From Methylobacterium nonmethylotrophicum (GTDB lineage: Bacteria > Pseudomonadota > Alphaproteobacteria > Rhizobiales > Beijerinckiaceae), in NCBI RefSeq assembly GCF_004745635.1, contig NZ_SRLB01000013.1:176408-240407 (forward strand): a DNA stretch of 64,000 nucleotides, in the 5' to 3' direction. The notes beneath the pieces were generated by a model. It ran no database searches and was not told the origin of the DNA. It saw nothing but the letters and a program-made list of their open reading frames with translations. Each line of letters opens with the position of its first letter. Within the stretch, counting starts at the first letter, position 1. Positions 9,288 through 18,273 of this stretch are shown in pieces. The translations under genes and the position numbers were made by a program.

Positions 9288-10094
9288 TCAGCGCTGGTTC
9301 GCGTGGTCGGTCAGGATTCGGAGATCGGTGACGGAATAGGCCATCCCGAATCGGTACCCGCGACCGACGCGCCGGGGCGCGAGGCGGTACATGTCCTCGC
9401 CCCGGACCTCGGGGATCCGCAGCTCGGCCTCGCCGGCCCAGATGTCCACGATCCTGAGGTCGTCGGTGAGCGAGAGCGTGAGCTCGTCGACGGCGGGAGT
9501 GCCCTGACGGTCGGCCGCGAGCTGCGGGAAGTAGCGCCGCATCGTCGTCGGGCGGCTGAAGACCGTCCTCGGATCGGCGACCGTCTCCTCGAGCTGGAGA
9601 CGCGCCGTGGCAAGACGCTCCCCGTGCGCGGACAGGCTCGCCCCGAAGCGGCTTCCCGCCGCCAGCGGGGCCGCCGCCGGGCTCGGCGCGGAGAAGCTGC
9701 GGGTCTGGAAGACGCTGCCGAGCTTCTTCGGGTAGCCTTGCGCCCAGCCGCGCGCCATGGCGGCATCGTTGTCGACGAAGATGTAGGGACAGTAGTTTAC
9801 CGGCCGGCCGTCATGCACGGCCTCGACCAGGACGAAGGCCTCGCGATACTGGTAGCGCGCCGGGTCCGTCAGTTCGTCGTTCGAGCCGGTGAACTGCCAG
9901 TCGAGGAACCAGAAGAAGGCGCGCCCCTGCGATCCCTCGTCAGGGGCGAGGCCGGGCGGCAGCAGGGCGGCGACCGCGTCCGGGTCCGTCCAGTACTCGA
10001 TCGCGATGCAGTCGCTCGAATAATGCCACGGCGGCGGGCTCGCCAGCGCGGACTCACCCTGAGGCGTGAGGGGTACGGAGAATCCCTTGAGCAT
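9288..10094 (-). CDS. Acetoacetate decarboxylase family protein
   Basis: 268 residues from the ATG at 10094. The frame stays open for 65 codons upstream, but that part lacks family similarity and crosses a strong palindrome. The core matches the acetoacetate decarboxylase (ADC) family. It has the early acidic strand CIAIEYWTDPDAVAALLPPGL and the GYPKKLGS motif, whose first or second Lys is the expected Schiff-base residue. Typical ADC length is 240-280 residues. The family includes acetoacetate decarboxylases and related aldolase-dehydratases, so the substrate is uncertain. It lies 102 bases upstream of the oxalate decarboxylase gene on the same strand and may be transcribed with it. Confidence 0.82.
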   Translation of the reverse strand: MLKGFSVPLTPQGESALASPPPWHYSSDCIAIEYWTDPDAVAALLPPGLAPDEGSQGRAFFWFLDWQFTGSNDELTDPARYQYREAFVLVEAVHDGRPVNYCPYIFVDNDAAMARGWAQGYPKKLGSVFQTRSFSAPSPAAAPLAAGSRFGASLSAHGERLATARLQLEETVADPRTVFSRPTTMRRYFPQLAADRQGTPAVDELTLSLTDDLRIVDIWAGEAELRIPEVRGEDMYRLAPRRVGRGYRFGMAYSVTDLRILTDHANQR

Positions 10095-10424
10095 CGACGT
10101 CCATCCCTGAGCGAGTGTTGAACGGTCCCGGATCGTCGCGTCGCCGGCGTGCGGAGATCGGCTGACGCAAGACCTTCTTGCGTCAGCATCCGGACATCGG
10201 GGCGGCGAAAGCAGGTCCTGAACGATGTCTGCCGTTCGCGAGACCATCGTGACGTTGGCGATGAACATAGAAATATTGTTGTGCGTCACGCCAGTCCATC
10301 AAACCGCCGGACAGTGCGGACATGCTTTGGCGTGGGACGCCGAAACCATCGTATAGATTCAGGCCTCCAGACGCTCCCGCCATGATGTCAATCCTCGCGC
10401 GGAGGCAGAGGACGAAGGCTCGCG
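10095..10424. other. Divergent intergenic region
   Basis: 330 bases between the minus-strand acetoacetate decarboxylase gene and the plus-strand channel pseudogene. No gene is supported. It contains the perfect palindrome at 10161-10187 and a somewhat AT-richer stretch around 10255-10280. Promoters for both flanking genes should lie here. Confidence 0.5.
10161..10187. promoter_or_regulatory. Perfect 12-bp inverted repeat, candidate operator
   Basis: GCTGACGCAAGA, spacer CCT, then its exact reverse complement. It sits 67 bases upstream of the acetoacetate-decarboxylase-family start and about 240 bases upstream of the MscS-like pseudogene. There is no following T-tract, so an operator for a dimeric repressor is more likely than a terminator. 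A transcribed hairpin in a 5' leader is possible. Confidence 0.55.
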
Positions 10425-11942
10425 GTGTTCCCGGGACACGATCCCATCCTGCAGATCGGCCTCCTGGCGATCGCGGCGGCCGCGCCGGTCCGCCTGCTCG
10501 CGCGCCGCCCGGTCATCCGCCTCGTCACGCGGCTGATGGTCTTCTCCGGCCTCACGGCCGTGCTCGTCCGCTCGAACGTGATTCCCTATCGCGCCGAAGC
10601 CGGGGGGCCTATCGAGCCTGCAGGACGCACTCACGAGCCTGGCCAAGGCGGCCTGGTGGACGAGCGCGGCCCTGTCCCTCACCGGCACGGTGCGCGCCTT
10701 CATCATCTTCGAGCACCGGCCGCACGAGGCCCGGCTGCTGCAGGACCTCCTGGTCGCCCTGATCTATGTCGGAGCCGGCCTGTCGATCGTCGCCTACGCC
10801 TTCGGGGTGCCGGTCGGCGCGCTGATCGCCACGTCGGGCGTGTTCGCGATCATCCTCGGCCTTGCGCTGCAGAGCACACTCAACGACCTGTTCTCGGGCA
10901 TCGCGCTCAATCTCGGCCGGCCCTACGCGATCGGCGACTGGATCGTCCTCAAGGACGGCACGGAGGGCCGCGTGATCGAGACGAACTGGCGTGCCACGCA
11001 CCTCATCGGCGGGTCGAACGATCTGATCATCCTGCCAACAGCAGCCTGGCGAAGCTCGGGATGACGAACCTGAGCGGGCCCGACCGGAGCCACGGTGTCA
11101 CCCTGCGGGTGAGGCTCGCCCCGAGCGTGCGCCCCGCCCTCGTCGTCGAGACGATGCGGGACGTCCTTCTCAGCAGCACGCTCATCCTGAAGTCGCCGCC
11201 ACCGAGCGCGCAGGTCGCGTCGCTCGACGCGCAAGCGATCGAGATCGAACTCGGCTTCCACGTGGCCGACCGTTCCGGAGCGTCCCCCGCCCGCACCGAG
11301 ATCCTGGATCTCGTCTACCGGCACGCCAAGGCGGCCCGGCTCGACCTGGCGCCGCCACCCGGTACCGGCGTCCTCCCCTCGCGCCGGGCGAGCCGCCCGC
11401 TCCCGCCCCGGCGCGCCTCGTCCTTGCGTCTTCTCGACAACCTCCCGCTCTTCGCCGTCCTGACCGAGCCCGAGAAGCAGGCTTTGGCCGCCGCGATGGA
11501 TCGCCGGTCGTACCGGGAGAGCGAGGTCGTCGCCGCGCAGGGCACGGTCCTCGAACGCCTCGTCCTCGTCCGCAGCGGCGTCCTGTCCGTCACGTGCCGG
11601 GATCCGGACGACGGCGACGAACACGAACTCGAGCGCCTGGCGCCCGGGGACTGCTTCGGCGAGCGCGGCATCCTGCTCGGCCTCGAGGAGACCGGCACCG
11701 TCCGGGCGCTCGGCCGCGTCGTGACCTACGAGATCGGACGGGACATCCTCGCGCCGCTGATGCGCGGCCGTCCAGCCATGGCCGAGGAGCTCGAGGTCAT
11801 CCTGTCGCGCCAGAGCGAGGCCGAGAGGCGTCTGGCCGGCTCGCGGAACGCGGGCCCGCTCCCGCCGACGACCCCCGGGCTCGCCGGGCGCATCCGCAGC
11901 CTTCTCGGCCTGCCGCACGATCCGCCCGCGCGGACGCCGTGA
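10425..11942 (+). pseudogene. MscS-type mechanosensitive channel with C-terminal cyclic-nucleotide-binding domain, frameshifted twice
   Basis: The intact product would be about 505 residues: N-terminal membrane helices, MscS pore and beta domain (LGLALQSTLNDLFSGIAL, then NLGRPYAIGDWIVL), and a CAP-type cyclic-nucleotide-binding domain (about 11428-11810, GDCFGERGILLGLEETGTVRA). The frame that opens at GTG 10425 is left at the six-G run 10602-10607. Similarity continues in the next frame to about 11034, where an IILPNSSLA channel motif is reached only after restoring one missing base, and the first frame then resumes to the TGA at 11942. Net effect: one base gained, then one lost. Either a genuine decayed gene or two sequencing errors explains this; the flanking domains are otherwise well preserved. 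Confidence 0.8.
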
Positions 11943-11956
11943 CGGTCCGCGCGGGC
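11924..11956. terminator. Hairpin across the channel stop codon, possible bidirectional terminator
   Basis: A perfect 12-bp stem (GCCCGCGCGGAC and its complement) with a 9-base loop that contains the TGA of the channel gene. It lies between convergent genes. No T-tract follows on either strand, so efficiency as an intrinsic terminator is uncertain. Confidence 0.5.
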
Positions 11957-11982
11957 CCCGGGTCTCGGCCGAGCAGGAGGCG

Positions 11983-14319
11983 CTACGCCTTTCGCCGCCG
12001 TCCGAGATCGAGCGAGTACAAAAGCGTGATCGCCGGGCGCAGGATCAGCAGGTCGGCCGCCAGGGCGCACAGCATCGCCAGCGCGCTCAGCCATCCGAAG
12101 AGCCGGAGCATCGGGAGGTTCGACAGCACCGTGACGGCGAGCGCGCAGCTCAGGACGACCGTCGTCAGGATCAGCGGCGGGCCCATCAGGATCGTGGCGT
12201 GCGCGACGGCGTGCGCCGGACGATCGTTGCCCGCGAGGTCGATCGTCATCCGGTTCAGGAAGTGGATCGTCGCGCTGAGCCCGAGCCCGAGGGATACGGT
12301 CAGCGCGACGACGCTGGCGAATTGCAGCCCGTCGCCCATCAGCCACAGCAGGGTCCCGGTCGCGACGACCGGGAAGATCGCCGGCATCACGCTCGCCAGC
12401 ATGACCCGGACCGAGCGGAAGATCAGGCCCAGGAAGGCCGCGACGAAGACGACCTCGACGGTGATGCCGCGGCTGAGCCTGTCGATCATCTGCGCGCTGT
12501 TGCGCGCGGCGATCGCCGAGAGGCTCGTCACCGAGATCGTGGCGTCGGGGTAGGCCCGGCGCACCGCATCGAGCGACGAATCGAGGTTGCGCACGATCGG
12601 CAGCAGGCGGCTCGCGTCGACGTCGCGCACCCGCCCGGCCACCAGCACCGCCGTGCCGTCGGCCGAGACGAAGCGCTGCACCAGGAAGCGCGGCAAGGCG
12701 TTCACGTACGCCTTCAGGGTGGCGACGTCGGAACGGTGGAGGTTCTGCGCCAGCCAGTCACGCAAGGTCTGCAGCGACCACACGTTGCCCACTCCCGGCT
12801 GCGTCGCCAGCCGCTCGTGGACGGCCGCGACGAGGGCGAGATTGCGCGCCGAATAGAGATCCTGGCCTTTCGGGAGCTCGACCATGACGTCGATCGGGTT
12901 TGCGCCGGTCAGCTCGCGGTCGAGACGGTCGCTCGCGGCGACCGCCTGCTCGTGATCCGGCACCTCGTCCGCCAGGCGGTAGCGCGGCTGCAGCTGCGCG
13001 TAGCCGATCGCGAGGCTCGACACGACGACCAGGCCGATGCCGGTAAAGAGGGCGGGCCGATGAACCATCCGGCCCGCGATGGCGGCGCAGACGCGCTGCA
13101 GCAGGCCGACGCCCGGATCCGCCGCCCGGGCGCTGTCGGCGAACCGTTCGGGCCGGCGCACGAGGAGATGGCTGAGGAGCGGCATCATCGTCAGGACGGC
13201 GACCAGCGAGATCGCAGTCGCGAGCAGCCCGGCCCGGCCGAAGCTGCGGATCAGGTCGGATTCCGAGGTTTGCAGCGCTATGAACGAGATCGCCGCGGTC
13301 GCGTGCGTGAGGACGCAGGCCGGGCCGACGGTGAGGATGGCGGCCTTGACCGCATCGCGCGTGCTCGCGCCGGCAATCAGCCGCGCCCTCATGTCGTAGG
13401 TCAGCTGCATGCTGTCCGAAAAGCTGATCACCATGATCAGCGGCGTCATCATGTTGAGAAAGATATTGAGCTGGAGGTCGAGCCAGCCGAACGCTCCGAG
13501 CGCCAGGACGATGGAGATCAGGGGCGGTCCGGCGGCGATCAGCATGAACGACAGGCGGCGGAAGAACGCCGCCGCGATGAGGCAGCCGGCGAGCAGGCCG
13601 GCCGCGTTGTAGGCGATCCGGTCGCGCTCGATGGCGTTCCGGATCTCGAGCTGCATCACCGGCACGCCGGTCAGCTGGGTCGAGAGGCCGGTCCCGGCGA
13701 GGTCCTCGTCGAGGGTCGCATGGAGCTGCCCCACGAGGGTCGCGAGCTGCCCGCTCTCGACCTTGTCGGGCGCGAGCGCCAGCACCATCAGGGTCAGCTT
13801 GCCGTCCGGGGCGAGCAGCTTGCCCTTGATGATCTCGTTGCCGCGAACCGCGTCCATGAGCGCGCCGTAAGCCTGGCCTTCGGGCAGCGGCTCGGGAAAG
13901 AGCGGGCCCGGCAGTTGCCCGTTCTGCGGGGCGGTGCGGGCCGAGAAGATCGAGACGAGGCCGCGCACGCCGTCGACGAGCTGCAGGTCGGTCGCCAGGC
14001 CGCGCAGGGCCTCGATCGACGAGCGCTCCAGGATCGGGCCGCTGACGACGACGAGAACGTCGTACTCGCTCGATGGAAAGCGCTTCGACGCCTCCTCGTA
14101 TTGCCGGTACTCGCGGCTGTCCGACCGGAAGAGCTGACTCAGCGAGTCATCCACCTCGAGGTGGGGCAGCCCGAGGAGCGCGACGGCGAGGACGATCACG
14201 GCCAGCGCGGACATGATCGCCGGATGATGGAGGGACAGAAGCCCGATCCGCTCGACGCGGGTGTCGATCATCCGCGATCCGGGTCCTTTGGTGCGCCCGT
14301 CTTTCGTCTCGGTGCTCAT
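11983..14319 (-). CDS. MMPL/RND superfamily exporter (HAE3-type)
   Basis: 778 residues. The protein has the duplicated RND layout: one N-terminal helix (about residues 31-52), a periplasmic domain, five helices, then the same again after LQPRYRLADEVP. A domain boundary and a second helix bundle end near the C-terminus. It is shorter than HAE1 pumps (~1,040) and fits the HAE3/MMPL group that exports lipids, hopanoids or other hydrophobic compounds. No hopanoid genes are nearby, so the substrate is unassigned. A small exported protein is encoded 150 bases upstream on the same strand and may be functionally linked. The start ATG at 14319 is accepted because the preceding polar segment is short and typical. 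Confidence 0.85.
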   Translation of the reverse strand: MSTETKDGRTKGPGSRMIDTRVERIGLLSLHHPAIMSALAVIVLAVALLGLPHLEVDDSLSQLFRSDSREYRQYEEASKRFPSSEYDVLVVVSGPILERSSIEALRGLATDLQLVDGVRGLVSIFSARTAPQNGQLPGPLFPEPLPEGQAYGALMDAVRGNEIIKGKLLAPDGKLTLMVLALAPDKVESGQLATLVGQLHATLDEDLAGTGLSTQLTGVPVMQLEIRNAIERDRIAYNAAGLLAGCLIAAAFFRRLSFMLIAAGPPLISIVLALGAFGWLDLQLNIFLNMMTPLIMVISFSDSMQLTYDMRARLIAGASTRDAVKAAILTVGPACVLTHATAAISFIALQTSESDLIRSFGRAGLLATAISLVAVLTMMPLLSHLLVRRPERFADSARAADPGVGLLQRVCAAIAGRMVHRPALFTGIGLVVVSSLAIGYAQLQPRYRLADEVPDHEQAVAASDRLDRELTGANPIDVMVELPKGQDLYSARNLALVAAVHERLATQPGVGNVWSLQTLRDWLAQNLHRSDVATLKAYVNALPRFLVQRFVSADGTAVLVAGRVRDVDASRLLPIVRNLDSSLDAVRRAYPDATISVTSLSAIAARNSAQMIDRLSRGITVEVVFVAAFLGLIFRSVRVMLASVMPAIFPVVATGTLLWLMGDGLQFASVVALTVSLGLGLSATIHFLNRMTIDLAGNDRPAHAVAHATILMGPPLILTTVVLSCALAVTVLSNLPMLRLFGWLSALAMLCALAADLLILRPAITLLYSLDLGRRRKA

Positions 14320-14469
14320 GGATGATCCGTCCTTGCGTGCGATGATCGTGGCGAAGGGCTGATCCGGGCCCGAAGGCGCGTAGCATCCAGGGCCTTTCCA
14401 GTGGCGTGGCGCTGATGCGTGCGCCGGCCCCGCGAGCCGCCTCGATACCGAAAGGCGCGGCCGTACCTC

Positions 14470-14946
14470 TCAGCGGCGCAGCTGGACGCTCACCTGGCGC
14501 ACGTCGTTGCCTTCCGGTGCGATCACCACGTCCTGCCGGTTGCCGCGCGTGACGAGGCTCAGGCCGGCATTGAACAGCGGCGAGCTGACGACGCCCCGCA
14601 TCTGCCCAGCCTGCAATTCGCCGGTGAGCATTCCGGTGACGCCGCGGGTCGTCTCCGTCCAGGTTCCGGAGATGCGTCCGTCGGCATCGTCGGCGCGGCA
14701 GGTGATGTCGAACCGGTAGCTCGCGCTCGCGCAGACGAGGCGCTGCGAGATCGACGCCCCGCCCGCTCCCACATCGGATCGGGCCCGGCAGCGGATCGCC
14801 TCGCTGCCGGTCGCCGACACGACCTGGCCGGATCCGGACCAGGATCCCGCGAACGGCGCGAAGCTCCCGCGTGGTGCTGCCGCGGCGGGTGCCGCCGAGA
14901 TGGCGACGATCAGCGGCACCGCGAGGAAGCATGAAGAGCGCATCAT
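14470..14946 (-). CDS. Small exported protein of unknown function
   Basis: About 158 residues. A clear signal peptide (Met-Arg, then a hydrophobic stretch, then AAPAAAAP at about residue 25) leads into a domain rich in Gly, Ser and Thr. It has short beta-prone repeats such as GSWSGSGQVV and GRISGTWTE, reminiscent of a lipocalin or beta-barrel fold. Two Cys pairs could form periplasmic disulphides. I do not recognise a named family. ATGs also occur three codons upstream and one codon downstream of the chosen start. It is followed on the same strand by the MMPL exporter, so an accessory periplasmic role is possible. The 295 bases upstream, to the end of the regulator gene, hold nothing recognisable. 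Confidence 0.65.
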   Translation of the reverse strand: MMRSSCFLAVPLIVAISAAPAAAAPRGSFAPFAGSWSGSGQVVSATGSEAIRCRARSDVGAGGASISQRLVCASASYRFDITCRADDADGRISGTWTETTRGVTGMLTGELQAGQMRGVVSSPLFNAGLSLVTRGNRQDVVIAPEGNDVRQVSVQLRR

Positions 14947-15250
14947 GATGGGCATCCGGTCGATCGAGCTCGGTCGACGGTGTCAGTCCCCGCATCGGGC
15001 GCCGCTTGGATGGAGCGACGTCGTGCCGGGACTTTGATCCGCCATACCGAGAGGGTTTCTCCGTCTCGTCGAAGATGGCGCTTTCGGCAGGAATTCTTGA
15101 TTGAATTCTGGTTTGGGGGCGCCGGACCTGACGTATGGTTTCACCATGCGATGGTTTGCCCCGTCGGCGACGCGGTCAAGGCAAGGCGTGCGGAACCGTC
15201 TCGACCGCGCCAGACCGGGGAGATCGGGCGGGCTGCCGCGCCGGTGCGGG

Positions 15251-18019
15251 TCAGACTGCTCGTCTGACCGAAGGCGCGACCGCCAGCAGCGCCGCCGTCG
15301 TCTCGCAGCGCCGCAGCCAAGCCGCCATGCCGCCGCGGGTCGCGCGCTCCACGGCCTCGTCCAGGCACCGGCGCGCCTCGCCGGGCGCCGACATGCGGAG
15401 AAGCTCCGCCTTCGTTCGCAGGATCTCGGGCAGGATGTACGCGTCGCCGGTCGCCGTGCACAGGCTCATAGCTTCGTCGACCGCCGCCAGCCCGGCCTCC
15501 TGGCGACCGGCCGCCGCGCAGGACCTCGCGAACTGCCCGAGGAACAGTGCCCGGTGGATCGACCAGCGAGTGTCCGAAAGGTGCCGCAACCCGTGTGCCA
15601 GCTGGTCGGCGGCGATCTCGGCGCGCCCTTGCAAGAGGGACAGCGAGCCGCGGAAGCACTCGCCCCAGGCGCGCCACGGGCCGATCGGATGCTTGGCGGC
15701 GACATCCTGCAGCAGGTCGGTGTGATGGGCGAGGGTGTCGAGGTCGCCCTCGAACAGGGCGATCGGGCAGGCCGACTCGACCAGGGCGAGCAGCAGCGTC
15801 GGGGCGTGGCCGTGCTCGCGGGCATCGGCCGCGCAGGATCGTGCCATCGCGGCGGCCTCAGCCCCGCCGAGGAGCCAGTCGGCCATGGCGAGCCATGCGC
15901 GGCAGATCAGTGAATGATCGAACTGCATGCGCACCATCGGGCTCGCCACCTCCGCGCTCAGCGCGGAGGAAAACCTCTCGTGGGCCTGCGTGACGTGTCC
16001 GAGATGGAGGCTGGTGGCGCCCACGATCCTGTCGCCGATATGCCGCGACGAGGCCGTGTTCCCGGCGATCTGCGACCCGGCGGTCGTCCGGAATTCGAGG
16101 GCTGTCGTCAGGGCTCTGGCGTAGTGCGAGCTCGAGAACTCGCAGAGCCAGGCACTGAAGACGGCCCGCAGCACGAGGTCCGCATCGTCGGCCTCCCGGG
16201 CGATGGCGACGGCCCGCTCCAGCGGCGCGTACGCCTCCGGACCCGGGCCCAGGGTGTAGAGCAGGCCGGTGCCGAGGGAGGTGAGCAGCGAGACGGCGTC
16301 GTGCGGATCCCGGCTGCAGCGCGCCTCCAGGGCCTCGGCGGCGCGTTGAAAGTACTGGCAGGCCTCCGCCACCAGGGAGAGCTGGAACCAAAGCAGGGCG
16401 GAACGGACGGTCAGCTCCACGCCGAGCTCGGGATCGCCGTCCGGGCTGAAGCACCAGAGCAGCGCCGACCTCAGATTGTCGGCCTCGCCGCCATAGGTCG
16501 CGCGCCAGCCCGGCGAGTTCTGCCAGGCGGCCTCGGCCCGCACCATGGTCTCCCGCATGTGCAGCGCGTGCCGACGCAGCAGGCGGTGGCGCTCGCCCCG
16601 CTCCTCCAGCTTGCGCAGGGCGTAGGCCCGCGTGATCTCGAGCAGGCGGTAGCGCGGCAACGCCTGCGAGAAGTCCGTGGCGACCAGCGACTTCGCCACC
16701 AGGCTCGTGATGGTGTCGATCGTCTTCCAGGTCGCCTCGTCGATCGAGGCGACCTGGGACGCGGCTTCCAGCGAGAAGGGGCCGGAGAAGACCGACAGCC
16801 GCGAGAAGACGACCTGCTCCCGGGCGGTCAGGTGGGCGAAGCTCCAGTCGAGCGTCGCCTCGAGCGTGCGCTGACGCGCGAGGGCCGTCCGGCGCCCGGC
16901 GACGAGCAGCCGGAAGACGTCGTCCAGCTGGCGCATGAGACCCGGAACGCCGAACGCGTCTGATCGGCCGGCCGCCAGCTCAATGGCGAGTGGGTTGCCG
17001 TCGAGGCGCCGGCAGAGCTCGGCGATGGCGGTCAGCTCGGCGGCGGACGGTTCGTAGGCGCCGAGGACCGCGCCGGCCCGCTCGACGAAGAGGCGGACGG
17101 CGGACGATGTCGAGAGGTCGTCGCTCTCCTCTCCCCGAGCGTCGCCCGCGCCGACGTCGAGGCCGGACACCCGGATGACGCGCTCGCCCGCGGCCCGCAG
17201 GGATTCCCGGCTCGTCGCGACGATCTTCAGCGACGCCGATGCGCGCAGCAGGCTCTCGATCGCGTCAGCGGCCGCCGCGATCACGTGCTCGCAATTGTCG
17301 ACGATCAGCAGGCCGCGCCGGAGCGGCAGCTCCTCCTCGATCGACCGGTAGGTGACGCCGAGGGTCAGCTGCACGGCGGACGCGACAACGCCCGCGACGC
17401 TCGAGGGATCGGAGATGCCCGACAGGTCGATCAGGACGACGCCGTCGCGGTGCGGAAGCTGGGCGCGGGCCGCTTCGAGGGCGAGCGTGGTCTTGCCGAC
17501 GCCGCCGGGGCCGACCACCGTGAGGAGACGACCCTTCTCGAGGCCTTCGGCAACGAGCGCGAGTTCGCGCTCGCGCCCGATCACCGGGACGAGGGAGTTC
17601 GGCAGGTTGTGGCGCTCGCTGTCGCCCGGATCGAGCGGGAGCGGTTTCGGCTGATCGCCGATCTCCACGGGTGCGACGAAGCTGTAGCCGCGCCCCGCGA
17701 CGTTGACGATGAAGCGCTGCTGATCCCGCCCATCGCCGAGCGCGCGCCGCAACGCCGCCATCTGGACCCGGAGATTGGCCTCCTCGACGAACAGGTTGGG
17801 CCAGGCGTGGGCAATCAGGTCCTGCTTGCTGACGACATCCCCCCGTCGCTCGATGAGCACGAAGAGGAGATCGGCCGCGCGTCCGCCGAGCGCGATCGGC
17901 TTGCCGTCGCGCCACACCTGACGCGTTGCGAGCGATATCTGATAGGGCCCGAACGCGGCGATCTCGGATGGGAGAGACGGCGCCGTGGCGAGCACCGCTT
18001 CGGGCGTCGGCGTCACCAC
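15251..18019 (-). CDS. Winged-helix regulator with NTPase (STAND-like) and TPR-type C-terminal region
   Basis: About 922 residues from a GTG at 18019. An adjacent GTG at 18016 is equally possible, and the longer open frame would run into the preceding gene. Residues ~23-119 form an OmpR/PhoB-type winged helix (GGRAADLLFVLIERRGDVVS, VNVAGRGYSFVAPVE). A P-loop GPGGVGKTT lies at about 170-178 and a Walker B LLIVDN at about 236-241, with the GNPLAIELAA motif of AAA/STAND-type ATPases downstream. The remaining ~500 residues are alpha-helical and TPR-like. No receiver domain is present, so it is a one-component regulator of the CadC-wHTH/LuxR-ATPase sort. It lies 254 bases downstream of the ABC importer operon on the same strand and may regulate it. 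Confidence 0.87.
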   Translation of the reverse strand: MVTPTPEAVLATAPSLPSEIAAFGPYQISLATRQVWRDGKPIALGGRAADLLFVLIERRGDVVSKQDLIAHAWPNLFVEEANLRVQMAALRRALGDGRDQQRFIVNVAGRGYSFVAPVEIGDQPKPLPLDPGDSERHNLPNSLVPVIGRERELALVAEGLEKGRLLTVVGPGGVGKTTLALEAARAQLPHRDGVVLIDLSGISDPSSVAGVVASAVQLTLGVTYRSIEEELPLRRGLLIVDNCEHVIAAAADAIESLLRASASLKIVATSRESLRAAGERVIRVSGLDVGAGDARGEESDDLSTSSAVRLFVERAGAVLGAYEPSAAELTAIAELCRRLDGNPLAIELAAGRSDAFGVPGLMRQLDDVFRLLVAGRRTALARQRTLEATLDWSFAHLTAREQVVFSRLSVFSGPFSLEAASQVASIDEATWKTIDTITSLVAKSLVATDFSQALPRYRLLEITRAYALRKLEERGERHRLLRRHALHMRETMVRAEAAWQNSPGWRATYGGEADNLRSALLWCFSPDGDPELGVELTVRSALLWFQLSLVAEACQYFQRAAEALEARCSRDPHDAVSLLTSLGTGLLYTLGPGPEAYAPLERAVAIAREADDADLVLRAVFSAWLCEFSSSHYARALTTALEFRTTAGSQIAGNTASSRHIGDRIVGATSLHLGHVTQAHERFSSALSAEVASPMVRMQFDHSLICRAWLAMADWLLGGAEAAAMARSCAADAREHGHAPTLLLALVESACPIALFEGDLDTLAHHTDLLQDVAAKHPIGPWRAWGECFRGSLSLLQGRAEIAADQLAHGLRHLSDTRWSIHRALFLGQFARSCAAAGRQEAGLAAVDEAMSLCTATGDAYILPEILRTKAELLRMSAPGEARRCLDEAVERATRGGMAAWLRRCETTAALLAVAPSVRRAV

Positions 18020-18273
18020 GCCCGCGGTATCCCGCACGCGCCGGCGCCACGACTCCGCAGACGCGTTATTCCGCAGCGCTCGACGATCGCAGCCTCCCCG
18101 GGACCGGTTTGCCCGGGTCCAATCTACCTGCCCCCTCGCGATCCGCAAAACGGCCGTCGTTCCAAGCCGCGTTGCACGGGGCAACTCTGCTCGGCTTCTT
18201 GCTTCTGCATCATTCTCGCCGGCGAACCGGCGACCACTCCGGCACCAGCCGCTTGCGGCCGGCGGAATGATGC

